This document shows positions 45,780 to 56,155 of a DNA stretch of 64,000 nt, piece after piece. The DNA is from Neostapfia colusana (taxonomy: Eukaryota > Streptophyta > Magnoliopsida > Poales > Poaceae): contig JASWHV010000003.1 in assembly GCA_030760725.1 (NCBI GenBank), positions 117,956,153-118,020,152 of the forward strand. The letters run 5' to 3'. The notes under the pieces are model-generated. The model ran no database searches. It was not told where the DNA came from and saw only the letters and a program-made list of their open reading frames with translations. The translations under genes were made by a program, and so were the position numbers. Every line of letters starts with the position of its first letter. Position 1 is the stretch's first letter.

Positions 45780-47852
45780 CTAATGGTACCCGGATCTTAA
45801 ATCCATCTTGGAAAAGATCTTTGCTTCGACCAACTGATCAAACAACATGTCGATCCGTGGCAACGGGTACTTGTTCTTGATGGTTACGGCATTTAATGGA
45901 CGGTAGTCCACGCAAAGCCGCAACGTTTCATCCTTCTTTTTGACAAATAATGCCGAACAGCCCCATGGCGAGGAGCTCGGCCTAATAAAACCCTTCTCCA
46001 GAAGGTCCGTGAGCTGAGTCTTCAGTTCAGCCAACTCCTTGGGCGCCATCTTGTACGGCCTTCGGAATATTGGCATGGTTCCCGGTGCAAGTTCAATCTT
46101 GAACTCCACCTCTCTATCGGGTGGCATCACAGGCAAATCGTCCGGGAATACATCAGGGAACTCTCGGACCACTGGAATGTCTTCCAATCTGATGGTTGTG
46201 GCTTGATAGACACTTGGAAGTTTTATTTCTGGACTGTCCAGAAATAATGAGTGCGAACCGTGCACTTCTGAGTTTAAGTGCACGACTCGGAGGACGGTGT
46301 CTAAAATAGCGCCGTGGCGGGTTAACCACGACATCCCTAGGATGACATCGACCTTCTGCCCCTCTAAGATAATGAGAGACGTGGGGTACACTCTACCCGC
46401 TAAGCATAATGGTGCTTTGGAGACCATTACGCTTGCTGAAATCTTCCCACCCGGTGAACAAATTAAATATGGACTATCGGTGGGTAGTATTGGCAAGCTG
46501 TGTTTAGCAATGAAAGCTTGGCTAATAAAATTATACGTGGCGCCTGAATCAAATAGTACTATAGCGGGATGCTGGTGGAGTTGGAACATACCCACAAGGA
46601 TTGGCTCGCCCTCCGGCACGTCCTCAATGGCAAGCTGGTGGACAGTACCGGGCCTAGGGTTTGCCCGCCGCGCATTAGTAGGGTTCCGGGGTTGATTCCT
46701 CCCCGGAAACTGTGGTGCCACTCCGCCGCCTTGCCTCTCCGGGCAACTGCTCGCGAAGTGTCCTGGACGACCACACTTGTAACATGTGGCCGCTGCTGGT
46801 GGAGTACTCGGGGGACGAAAGCCCGGCATGCGTTGCGGAGGTGCAAAAGCACGCGGCATCGCCCGCTGCTGCTGTTGTTGTTGCGGTGGTGCTGGCAGTG
46901 CCGGCCGGAATGCTGGTGAAGAGTACGGCCGACCGCGGAACGGCATCGACCGCTGTGGTGGTTGCCAGCGTGGGCCTGATGGTGGGCGATTCACCATTCG
47001 AAACTTCTGAGAAGGACCACCTCCTTCTCCGCTACTCTGCGGCGCGCTTCGCTTTCGCTCTGCCGCCGCCAACTCCTTGCCGGAGTCCTCCTGAACAATC
47101 GCAGCATCAATGATGTCGTTGAGGCTGCCGCGATTGAACATCGCCTGCTTGTCCTTCAGGAGCGGGTTAAGCCCCTGGTAAAAGTGGTCCCGCCGCTTCT
47201 CGTCCGTATCTGCGTGATACAACGCGTAGAGCGCGAGATCGTTGAACGCCCTGGAATATTCCAGCGCGTTCCGGCTCCCTTGTTGCAGGTGTAGGAACTC
47301 CTGCGTCTTCCTCTTCATCAAACCGGGCGGTATATGATAGGCCCTGAAGGCCGTCCGGGACTCCGCCCAGGTCATCACTCGGTCGGTGGGTTGTGAAGCA
47401 CAACAGTTGGCCCACCACGCGCTCGCGGATCCTTGGAGCTGCTGGACTGCGAACTGAGTTTTGCGCTGCTCACTGATTTGGAGCAGCCCGAACTTCATCT
47501 CTATGGCGCGGAGCCAGTTGTCCGCGTCAAGTGGTTCGTCCGCCCTTGAGAATACAGGGGGATGAGTCGCCAGGAAGTCGGAGTTGGAGCTCTGTTGGCG
47601 CTCCTCACGATCTTGACGTCTCTCTGGGCGAGACGTATTCGCAATTAACGTTTGCAGCAGCTCTGTGTGCTGCTGATGTGAACCCGCCATTGCCGCGACA
47701 ATGTCGGCCAATGTAACCGTTGGCAGTGGCGGTGGCGGTGTTTGCTGTTGCTGTTGCTGCTGCTGTCCCGAGGAGTCCTCGGGAGGCGGTTGGGAGGTCT
47801 CTCCCCCTTGGCTAGTACCTCCAACATCAGGGTTGGCACGAGTACGCGTCAT
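45780..47852 (-). CDS. gag-pol: Gag, protease and first part of RT of B
   Basis: The likely start is MTRTRANPDV at 47852, matching MVRTR/MVHTR in C and A; the frame is open from 47882. Gag has a Gln/Pro-rich N-terminus, a capsid domain (about residues 100-265 counted from 47882) and a CCHC knuckle, CYKCGRPGHFASSC (46743-46784). Protease has VLFDSGATYNFIS (D-S-G near 46550). RT fingers include SSSPWGCSALFVKKKDE and DYRPLNAVTIKNKYPLPR, ending MDLRSGYH. The next codon is TAG where the conserved Gln belongs. The rest of pol follows in the same frame. Confidence 0.92.
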   Translation of the reverse strand: MTRTRANPDVGGTSQGGETSQPPPEDSSGQQQQQQQQTPPPPLPTVTLADIVAAMAGSHQQHTELLQTLIANTSRPERRQDREERQQSSNSDFLATHPPVFSRADEPLDADNWLRAIEMKFGLLQISEQRKTQFAVQQLQGSASAWWANCCASQPTDRVMTWAESRTAFRAYHIPPGLMKRKTQEFLHLQQGSRNALEYSRAFNDLALYALYHADTDEKRRDHFYQGLNPLLKDKQAMFNRGSLNDIIDAAIVQEDSGKELAAAERKRSAPQSSGEGGGPSQKFRMVNRPPSGPRWQPPQRSMPFRGRPYSSPAFRPALPAPPQQQQQQRAMPRAFAPPQRMPGFRPPSTPPAAATCYKCGRPGHFASSCPERQGGGVAPQFPGRNQPRNPTNARRANPRPGTVHQLAIEDVPEGEPILVGMFQLHQHPAIVLFDSGATYNFISQAFIAKHSLPILPTDSPYLICSPGGKISASVMVSKAPLCLAGRVYPTSLIILEGQKVDVILGMSWLTRHGAILDTVLRVVHLNSEVHGSHSLFLDSPEIKLPSVYQATTIRLEDIPVVREFPDVFPDDLPVMPPDREVEFKIELAPGTMPIFRRPYKMAPKELAELKTQLTDLLEKGFIRPSSSPWGCSALFVKKKDETLRLCVDYRPLNAVTIKNKYPLPRIDMLFDQLVEAKIFSKMDLRSGYH

Positions 47853-47882
47853 TCTGAAATTCAGCACAGCAGCAGTTAGCAC

Positions 47883-48124
47883 ATGTCTTACTCAAAATTC
47901 CATAAACAGCAGTAGGTATTGAAGCGACGCATGATTAACTTGCACAACATTCACATATATTGATAAAGCATAAACTTTATACAAGATACATTATTCTCGG
48001 GTCTCCGAGAAGTCGTGCTCATGTCGCCACTACCTATACATACGCTACTGTCTACCGGACATGTCACCGATTACAAAAGTTGGGTTACGCTACCCTAGCT
48101 GCCCTACTTGGCAACCGTAACCCC
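47883..48124 (-). other. Spacer between orf0 and gag of B
   Basis: This is a short AT-rich spacer. The phrase aagcataaactttata (about 47965) aligns with aagtataaactttatg in C (about 60817). That marks the point after which B carries orf0 and C does not. Confidence 0.6.
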
Positions 48125-49069
48125 CTACTCGGAGTAGAACTCGACCTCCTGTGGGTCGTCCACCTCCGGTACCTCGGCTGGTGGCTCGGGGTCTACCACC
48201 TCTTCTCCCATTCCAGGTTCTCCCATGGCTGGAAGACCCAAGACTACCGGTACGCCCAATACCGGGGGCACGAGGTCCTGCAATGCATGCACCTCGTCCA
48301 TAGCCTGGTTGTAGTCCTCTTCCCAGCCTTGTCCTTCCTCAATAGCGTCGTCCCGCTCTTGAGCAAGGTCCTCATTCTGCTGGGTTAGGGTCTGCACCAG
48401 CTCTTGCAACGCCACGATGTCAACACGGCTCTTCTTCTTTGCCTTCCTCAGACGACGCAACTGATTGTGTTGTTCATTCAATCGCTTGATCGTCGGAAGG
48501 AGCACATTACGGAGTGCGCTGTGAGCACCCTCGAAATGATCTCCAAGGCTTGTGCTCTCCTTGAGCTTGGTGGCGAGATGCTCCGTATGAACAGCTTGGC
48601 TGTCCATCACAGCGTTTCCCGCCCTCATTTGGAGGCTGAGGTTTGCCTCCGCGGGGTTGTACCTTGGGCAATTCGGGTCCGTTGCCTCCAGGTACCTCTC
48701 TTCCCACACATGCTGAGCTCGTCCCTCCACCGGAACGAGTGCGTATGGAGTGCCCTCCATAGCCTGCACGTGTAGTTGGCAGAAACGTGACATAGTGTCA
48801 CGGGCTGCCACTTGCCACATCCCTTCCGGTTGTCTTCCTCTCACCGTGACGGTGAATGGCACCCAACCGGGTGGCGTAGGTCCTGCGGAAACTTCGACAT
48901 GGATCGTCCACGTCTTGTTCCCCTCTTCGCTTTCTTCCTTGGCGAAGTATTGCGGCATCTGATTGTACCCGAAATATTGGAGCATTTGCCGCAATGCTTC
49001 CGGGTAGCCGCTACGGTCAGAGCAGTGGGAAACTACCCACCCGTTCTCCAACCGTTTATCTGCTGCCAT
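48125..49069 (-). CDS. orf0 of B: intact 314-residue protein upstream of gag
   Basis: It runs from MAADKRLENGWVVSH to a stop after EVEFYSE, sense to gag and in a different frame. The N-terminal half looks globular (ALRQMLQYFGYNQMPQYF, then TWTIHVEVSAG and GWVPFTVTVRG). Residues about 195-270 form a charged coiled coil (LNEQHNQLRRLRKAKKKSR and following heptads). The tail is Pro/Gly-rich and acidic. No membrane segment or catalytic motif is evident. It has no stop, unlike pol. A and C lack it. An orf0 upstream of gag has, to my recollection, been noted in some rice gypsy families; homology is unchecked. A cofactor in assembly or targeting would be a guess. Confidence 0.75.
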   Translation of the reverse strand: MAADKRLENGWVVSHCSDRSGYPEALRQMLQYFGYNQMPQYFAKEESEEGNKTWTIHVEVSAGPTPPGWVPFTVTVRGRQPEGMWQVAARDTMSRFCQLHVQAMEGTPYALVPVEGRAQHVWEERYLEATDPNCPRYNPAEANLSLQMRAGNAVMDSQAVHTEHLATKLKESTSLGDHFEGAHSALRNVLLPTIKRLNEQHNQLRRLRKAKKKSRVDIVALQELVQTLTQQNEDLAQERDDAIEEGQGWEEDYNQAMDEVHALQDLVPPVLGVPVVLGLPAMGEPGMGEEVVDPEPPAEVPEVDDPQEVEFYSE

Positions 49070-50543
49070 CTGTAAAAATATATTTGAGAAATGTCAAATA
49101 TTTATTTAAACAGTAAACCATTGAGTTATAACATAAGATATGTCATTGAACCCATAACACTTGGAAACATAGTTCAAATTTTTAAACAAATTTGACTGCT
49201 GATCTGCTGTTACCATGACAGCCCTGACCAGTTTCCATATCAATCTGATTTAGGCCAGGATAAAAGCAAAACCAGTCCTGGAGCTGAACATCAAAGTTAA
49301 AGTTAACTTCAATAGCTTTCCAGAAAGTATTTGGTTGTCCTAAGATCCGTCCTGGTTCAAAAGTTATGAGATGTCAAAGTTAACAGAATTTCTGGAAACA
49401 ATTGGACAGCACCTCCCTGCCTTAGGTACTGATTTGATCCAAGAATCCCAGTGAATTCTGTTCCTAATCTGACAAAACTTTCTGTTACAAAGTTGTAACC
49501 CATCTCATAAGCTTTCCAGAACTACCTCATTTCCTATTTTTGGATTTTTAAGCAGGGAGTTATGCTTAATTTACAGAGAGTCTTTGCTCTGTCCTGTTTT
49601 CTGGACAGTTTCAACTCTACTGCATTTTTCGAGTGGTTAAGGGATGAAACACCTCTGGAACTCAACAGAAAAGTTGTAAAGCTCTTCCAACGCTTTCCAG
49701 AAAGGTATCATACGACCCCAACCTCGAAGGAACTCAACCTCTAACCTCTGATTAACTTCAGCCTTGATTCAGCTGAAAACAGAGTGCTCTGTCCTTAACA
49801 TCCTATAAGTTGAAAGCTTGTTAACTTTGAATATCCTGTTCAAGGGAAGGAGTTACATCAAGTTTTACTACTTTGGATCAAAACCTTCAAGCTTTTAAAT
49901 GAAGTTGTTCATTTAATTTGATGTGACGTCGAGGCGTCACCAGATTATGTCGGTACTACGTCCTCACAAAGGAAAAACCTATACCGGACTTAGCCGGCTT
50001 CGTTAGTTCAGTGGCACTACTCGTCACTCGCACACGGATGCTACACGTCTACCGTTTCGTGGTAAGGCTACCTGCAGAAATTCAACCAATCATCAGACTC
50101 GGCTGCACACCGAGCCCGGAATCCATACAGTTGGTACATCCGGCCGTCATCACTCGCCCGGATGTTCTCAAGCCAAACACGCCTTGAGTTACGTGTTCAC
50201 GTTTCAGACCACGTGACGGGGTCTCCCATGTTGCACCACGCACGCCAGGGACAGACGTTGCTCGAATACCCCAAACGACATGAAGAGTCATAGAGGATAC
50301 TAAAGCGGGTCGGGTTACCTGCCACCCGTGGGGCTCCACCCTTCAGCTTGTGCGCACTGGTGGACAGCGCTTACGTGCACCCCCCAAGACATGAACGTCC
50401 CGAGATGCACGATTTTCCGACATAACAATTAGGTTACTAAGCCACTTTCTATATACTAATAACATCCTTATACGGGCTACTAACTCGTTCCTCACTGGAT
50501 TTTTGAAAAAGAAGACCTTTGTACTGTGTTAAACCTCAAGCGA
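49070..50543 (-). other. Untranslated leader of B with an intron-like segment
   Basis: Near the PBS lies an intron-like segment, 50072-50374 (gtaagc donor, tttctgcag acceptor on the sense strand). It is followed by acgtagtaccgac (49949-49961 as its complement), both shared with A and C. From 49180 to 49800 degenerate modules recur, each with tttccagaa and aaagttgtaa-like phrases. There is no credible ORF. Confidence 0.6.
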
Positions 50544-50555
50544 GCTCTGATACCA
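50544..50555 (-). promoter_or_regulatory. Primer binding site of B
   Basis: Plus-strand gctctgatacca is the complement of tggtatcagagc, the initiator tRNA-Met primer site, three bases from the 5' LTR. Confidence 0.93.
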
Positions 50556-50789
50556 CGCTGACACGACCCCATTGGTCCTGTCGAGCCAGGATCACGCTGA
50601 GGGGTGCTGCGTTGCACAGCACCGTATAACACACGTCAAAGGTGCAAAGCGGAAGCGGAAGTTTTATTACATAAACAGTTTTATGAACCTGTTTACATCA
50701 AAATACGTTTAGTCCACACTCGCGGGCGCAGACTAAGCACCAAGTGCACGTTCAGCCCTCGAACGTGTCCTTGCTAGCACACACGCACA

Positions 50790-50878
50790 CTAACTCTACG
50801 GCGTGCACGACTCCCACTCGACGGGGTTCCCCTCCTGGGGTTCCGTCTCCTCTTCGGGAGTCCCTTCCTCATAGAACC
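50790..50878 (-). other. Terminal exon-like segment in 5' LTR of B
   Basis: This is the copy of 39543-39631. A CAG-to-TAG change shortens the peptide to end SCTP, two residues earlier than the 3' LTR copy, and ATG becomes ACG (Met to Thr). Acceptor and phase are unchanged. Confidence 0.5.
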
Positions 50879-51966
50879 CTGCAAAAGCTTCAAACACAAG
50901 CAGTGAGCACGAAGGCTCAGCAAGTCTGACCCGTCTCACCTAAACATGGAACTTCTACATGAGGGTAATGGGTTGCATGAGGTAAAAATCATTTGCAAGG
51001 ACTCGCCTAATTAGTAGAACCTTACTTTCAAGTTTTAGCAGCAGGTTGTGGAGAACCTTACGCTAAGGCACATGAGAGAGCCGCAATCAAACAAGAAACG
51101 CATTTCTCTCATGCACTTTGCCCAAAGTTGAAAAGAACTTTAGTTAGCGCTAAGCTACAGCATATCATTAACAATCAATGTCCAGCTTTCAATCAGCAAC
51201 ATTTTAACATGTGACTAGCCTGTTCTTTCTACGTCACGGTACAGTGAACAAGTGGTACTCACTGAGCGCGAGGGACGGCGATTATAATCGATTTACACCT
51301 GCAGGGTTACCCGAACAACCCGTCACGTACGCCCGTACTCGATGTTGCCTACAACAACCATCACGGACGCCGTACGCGACTACCTTTCACCCGTCAGCCA
51401 AATATTGAACCGGTCCCATCGTCCCGAGCAAGAGGTCCCTGCACGCGCATCTCTGTGCCGCCAGCTGATTTACACCTCGAGCTCTCAACCTACCCTCTGA
51501 ACGACGGGCAATGCCTCAATACCCAGCTACCCGAGTTACATCAGTTTCCCGGTTCCCATATAGCCGGTAGGTCTTCGGTACTGTTCTAGCTTGTTCAACA
51601 GGCCCGCACACGGCTCGGTCCTCAATCGACACAAGCGGAGCTACAGCACACAGGCCCCAAAGTCCTGCTGCCCTTACTCTCCGCTCGGTCTCATTTTCTT
51701 GCCATGTGTATCATGTGCTATCTCTACCCGAGCAATGTGCCTCTAGCCTATTCTCGTGAGTAGTTCCAACTACTCGACTTGTACCGAATCCTACTCTATC
51801 CTAGCAATGCAGTGGCTAACGAGGTTTGCAATCCTAACCCCAACCCATGGTTTTCTTGGCTGTGCAGTTGGGTTTCCAATCAAGACTCTAATGCAAAGAA
51901 CAATATTCAAAGATGTGCTCAAAACAATAAATATTTGTAAAAAGGTTAATGCAAACCGGGGCTTGC

Positions 51967-52047
51967 CTTGCTGCTCTTGGTCATAGGCTAGCTGTTCCTC
52001 CGGAGTAACGAAGTCTAGGACTTCGGGTTCCTCCTCGACCTTAGCGA
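51967..52047 (-). other. Exon-like segment in 5' LTR of B
   Basis: This is the copy of 40720-40800, open, with the same acceptor and GC donor. The only difference noticed is tcg/tca beside the Tyr codon, that is tac/tat, a synonymous change. Confidence 0.5.
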
Positions 52048-54473
52048 CTACATGATAGAACAATACATGTATTAATTTAATGCACTTGTATTAAGTTTGA
52101 AGTTGTGAAGTCTATAACCTTTGCTAGATAGACCTAATGACTGTGAAACTTTTACAGTGGCTTGGTTACAACCTAAACAGAGACTTGGTCAAGTTTTAAT
52201 TGCAGCAAAGCTCATTTAAGCCCTCCACAAATAATTATGTCCTTGACCTTAATTGGAACTCTTAGGGTGTTCTAGGAATTTTCATGAGACAAACTATGAC
52301 TTTCTGAAAACTAGATTTTCAGAGGGTTCTAATGGAGTTGGTCTCACTTAATTTGGAAGTCTCTAACTAAAGATATGAGCTAAACAATTTCAGAGAAAAT
52401 TCTGAAAATGTTTCTGAACATTTTCTATTTTGTCTGGAACAGTTTTACTAATCACACCATTAGGTGGACTAAATGAGCTCAAATGGTTCTGAAATTTTTA
52501 TGGTAGTTCAAGGATATTTTGGTGAACATCTCAGCAAAATTTCAGGATTTCCCTCCAAAGGATTCTCCAGTTAAAATTCCTAACAGTTTAAACTTTAAGG
52601 AATTAATTCTGGAGAAATAAGGAATTTCATGAAGTGAAACTTGATTTTCTGGAAAGTACTCAGAGAGCTGAATCCAGAAAAATTTGGTTCACTCAATTTG
52701 GAGCTTTCTAGCCAAAGTTATAAAGATTTGAAGTTTGAACTAAAACTGAAATTCGGGGAAAAGTTTAAACTCTGGCTTGTGGGCCCCGCACACAGTGCGT
52801 CGTCTCCCTCCTCGCGCCAACTGCGCGGCGGCGGCGTTCTCCGGCGACCCTCGCCGGAACTGAGTTCCCGGCCACCCCCCGGCCCGAAACTTGCCGCCTG
52901 CCCCTTTTCCGACCCCCTGGACTCGATGGTAGGGTCGCCGGCCGCCGGCGATGACCGGAAACCCGTGCGCACCGGTGACAGCACCTGCTAGGGTTCCGGT
53001 GAGGTCGGTCCCGCTCTCCCGTGCATCAAATCGACCGGAAATCGGTCGGAGAGCATCAGTAGGGCATGGGAAACACGAACTAGGGCTGGGTGGAAGCTAG
53101 AAATACCGGCAACTAGGCTCTCGACGGTGAGCCGAGGTGTTCAGCCATGGCGGCGGGGAAAACAGCCATATCATGGCCGATTCTCGATGGTTTTCTCCAA
53201 TTCCAGTCCGAGCGTGGGCGCTAGCGTGCATAGAAGCTACTAGGTAACGAGCTTGTCCAACCTTCGTGCATAGAGCACGAATTTCACCCGAAGGTGAGCT
53301 CGGTTCTTATGAACTGATCAAGAGTAAATTTGGAAATTCTCGGCCGAGGGTTGATCAATCGCCAAACGTCTTTCGGCTACTCCATCTACATACAATTACG
53401 CACCTTTCTTGTGTAGAGAAGAGGACGTGACAACGGCTGTGCCGTGCTGTCCACGGGAGCCCGATCGGCGGCGATGTTCGGCTCGCCGGAGAAATGGCTC
53501 GTACAGCTCGAGGAAGCTTGCTCACTGGCCAACACGGAGTGTGGGAGGTTGCTCTCGATCACTTGGTGCCGTTTTGCTGTGGAGGAGGCCGTGCTCGCGA
53601 GCGATCGGCTTGATCAAGCGGGAGCTCGAGCGGCGGTGATGGCAGTGGAAAAACGGCCGAGTATGCCGGCAGCTCGGGGAATGAGTGATCGGAGCACGCC
53701 AGGGAGGGAATAAATAGCCCGGCGGCTGGTCTCCGGCTTGGGGCGCGCAGCAGGAGCTGGCGCCGGCTGCTCCCCTTCGGTGGCGCGCGCACACAGCAGC
53801 CGGGAACCGACTGAACTGTGTTTCAGTCGGTTTGTATTGAGGCAGAGGCTGACATGTGGTTCCCACCCCTCCTTTTAACCTCTGAAATTTACTCCTAACA
53901 GCTGTGGTAAACAGTGAACCCTATACTACCCTTGGCAATTCAAATTATTCACCCATGAGCCATTTGAATTGATCAAAGTTCAAATGAGGTTTGGTTTGAA
54001 TGAATTTCAGCACAAGTTCAGTTTGAAATTCAAATAAAGTTTGAATTTCTCCCCCTTAGCTCATGTCAAGATCAACTCCAAATGGAGTGAAAATTGGTGT
54101 GGGAGCTCACAAAAATGTGCTGAGTGAGAATATGCCTTCCACTTTTAAATTCAGTGGGTGAAAACAGTTTGAATTTGAATATGGTTTCAAACTGCCCTCC
54201 TCCTATCTATACCCAAAATGACCTCAAAAAGGTTTTAAATTTGGGTGGAACTTGGCATGGACATCCTTAGCAAAGTGTAGGAGTTTTCATATGTCCAGCC
54301 CATCTATATCACATGTGGGAAATACCACTTTTGCAATGTGTGAGTTTGTTCTCTAATGAGCATGTTGATAATTGTTACTTGCTCTTCATTTGTGTTCATC
54401 ATTCTTGCTCAAATGAGGTGTGGGGTGTGGTGATGAACACTGCAAATGGGTGTCAAAAACTGATACCCTTACA

Positions 54474-56106
54474 GCGAGGCTCGCCGGGACGGGGTTCCCG
54501 TGGTCTAAACTTCGTCAAACTCGCCGCTCCCCCATTTTTAACCGCGCTGACCAATGTGGGAGGGTCGCCGGCGGCCGTGGATCACCGGAAACCATCGCGC
54601 ACCGGTGGCAGAAAAGTTTTGAACTCCGGCGAGGTCGGGAACCCTTATTCTTCCATCATACGATCGATTCTCGGGCTCTAGAGCATCAGTGAATGATGTA
54701 GGAGCCCGTAAGGGTCCTGGCCGCCGGTGAAACAGCCGGCAACCGAGGGCTCCACGGCGACCCGAGGTGCTTTTGCACAGGCGACTAAGAAAACAGCTAG
54801 GGCTCCCTCGTTTCTTGATGTTTTTGCTTGGTTCTTCGTCGAGGAGAGGCGCTAGGAAGTAGAGAACCTCTGTGCAAGCTTACTTGAGGTCTAAAGGATC
54901 GTGCACCACGAATTTTTGGTTAGACCGAGCCCTATCCGTCGGTGTACAGTTTGAGAAAATGGCGAAATCCTCACCACCGGTCCTAGCAAACGCTAAATGG
55001 CCTCCGGCTACACGACCAGGACATGTCCACGCACAATTCTTGTATAGAATGTCGGGGGAGAGGGTGGCCGGGTGCTGCTGTCGACGGAGAGCCGAAACGG
55101 CGAGGTCCGGGCACCTTGAAGCTTTGGCGCCAATCCGAGTTTCTCAAGCAGTTCGGACCGGCAAACCTCGAAGGGGCTTTGGCGAGGGCTAGAGCACGTC
55201 CAGGCGCTACTTTTTGCTATGGATGACCAGAGCAGCCGAGCTCAGCAGGCGGTGGTCGATCGGGAGAGAAGGCTATCGGTGGTGCTCGTTGTGGACAAAG
55301 CAGCCGCGCAACCGAGCTGAGGAGGAGGAGAAGTAGAGCTGGGGTACTCGGGTGGCCGCTCTTATCGCCCACGCTCGCGCGCCGATGTCGGCCAGCGAGA
55401 ACCAGCTCGGTGGCTCGGTGAGGACTCGGGTGGAGCGCTTTTCCGGGAGCTGTCGCGCCGCGATCAACCGGGAACAGAGAGAGAGGGAAAAACAGTCGGT
55501 TTGTTTGCTTTAGGTGGCTGACAATTGGGCCCCACCTCCCCCTTTGTTTAGTCAAACTTTTCTGATATTTTTCCCTCCAGCAACTCAACATTAAAAGCTT
55601 TACTTCATCCCAAAGTTAAGTTTGAATTTGCAGAATTCAAATGGTTTGAATTCTGGTGTAGAATTTGAATGGGGTTTGATCATTTGAATTTGAAAAGGAG
55701 TTTGAATTCTCCACTTTGTATTGCCTCAAAATACCAAACCAGCTCCAAAATTTCCAATTTTTGGCATGGCTTCTCATTCAAAGGTGGAGAACACATTTGT
55801 GAAACCCAATTTTCAAATTGAGGGAATTGGAATTTGAAACTGAATTTGAAATTCAGATTAGAGGGCTTTTCCTTTTAATCCCAAACAAATATTGAAACTC
55901 CTCCAAATGAGCTGAAATTTGGAAGGTTGAATATTTGGACTATGAAGATCCAAGTTATGAATTTAGATCTCCATGTTTGGAAGTTTTGGGAAGTCTAAAC
56001 CCTCACTTTGAACTCACCCCTTATAATTCAAAGTTTTAATTCCCCTCATTTTTCATAAGTGTATATGAGCAGAATTTTTCTTGCTACCACTTTTGGGGAT
56101 TTTACA
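54474..56106 (-). repeat. 3' LTR of C, right part
   Basis: It starts with the second copy of gcgag, continues the GC-rich part of the LTR broken at 39311 (ccggcgag then gctcgccggg) and passes into AT-rich sequence. It ends ggggattttaca at 56106, so the sense start is tgtaaaatcccc. The reconstructed LTR is about 4.0 kb. The frames at 54872 and 55217 show no known product. Confidence 0.88.
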
Positions 56107-56123
56107 TCCCTCCCCCCTTAAAA
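56107..56123 (-). promoter_or_regulatory. Polypurine tract of C
   Basis: The plus-strand run tccctccccccttaaaa directly follows the LTR end. On the sense strand this is a g-rich purine run. Confidence 0.9.
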
Positions 56124-56155
56124 AGAATCTCGTCCTGAGATTCCAAGAGAAATGC

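Larger units (their letters stand above)
39312..54473 (-). mobile_element. Element B: young, nearly intact Ty3/gypsy chromovirus with orf0
   Basis: It is 15,162 bp long, with two LTRs of exactly equal length (3915) differing at about 30 positions by eye. The duplication gcgag (39307-39311 and 54474-54478) is perfect. The internal order, reading the minus strand, is PBS, leader, orf0, gag-protease-RT-RNase H-integrase-chromodomain in one frame, and polypurine tract. Only two in-frame stops (45780-45782 and 43629-43631) break the polyprotein. It is the youngest insertion in the chain. Confidence 0.95.
50559..54473 (-). repeat. 5' LTR of B
   Basis: It is the same length as 39312-43226. The differences are scattered point changes, for example one that turns a CAG near the end of the exon-like ORF into TAG. 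It contains exon-like segments at 51967-52047 and 50790-50878. A TATA-like tatttat on the sense strand at 53710-53716 lies in a GC-rich stretch, a possible transcription start region. It ends in the duplication gcgag. Confidence 0.95.
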
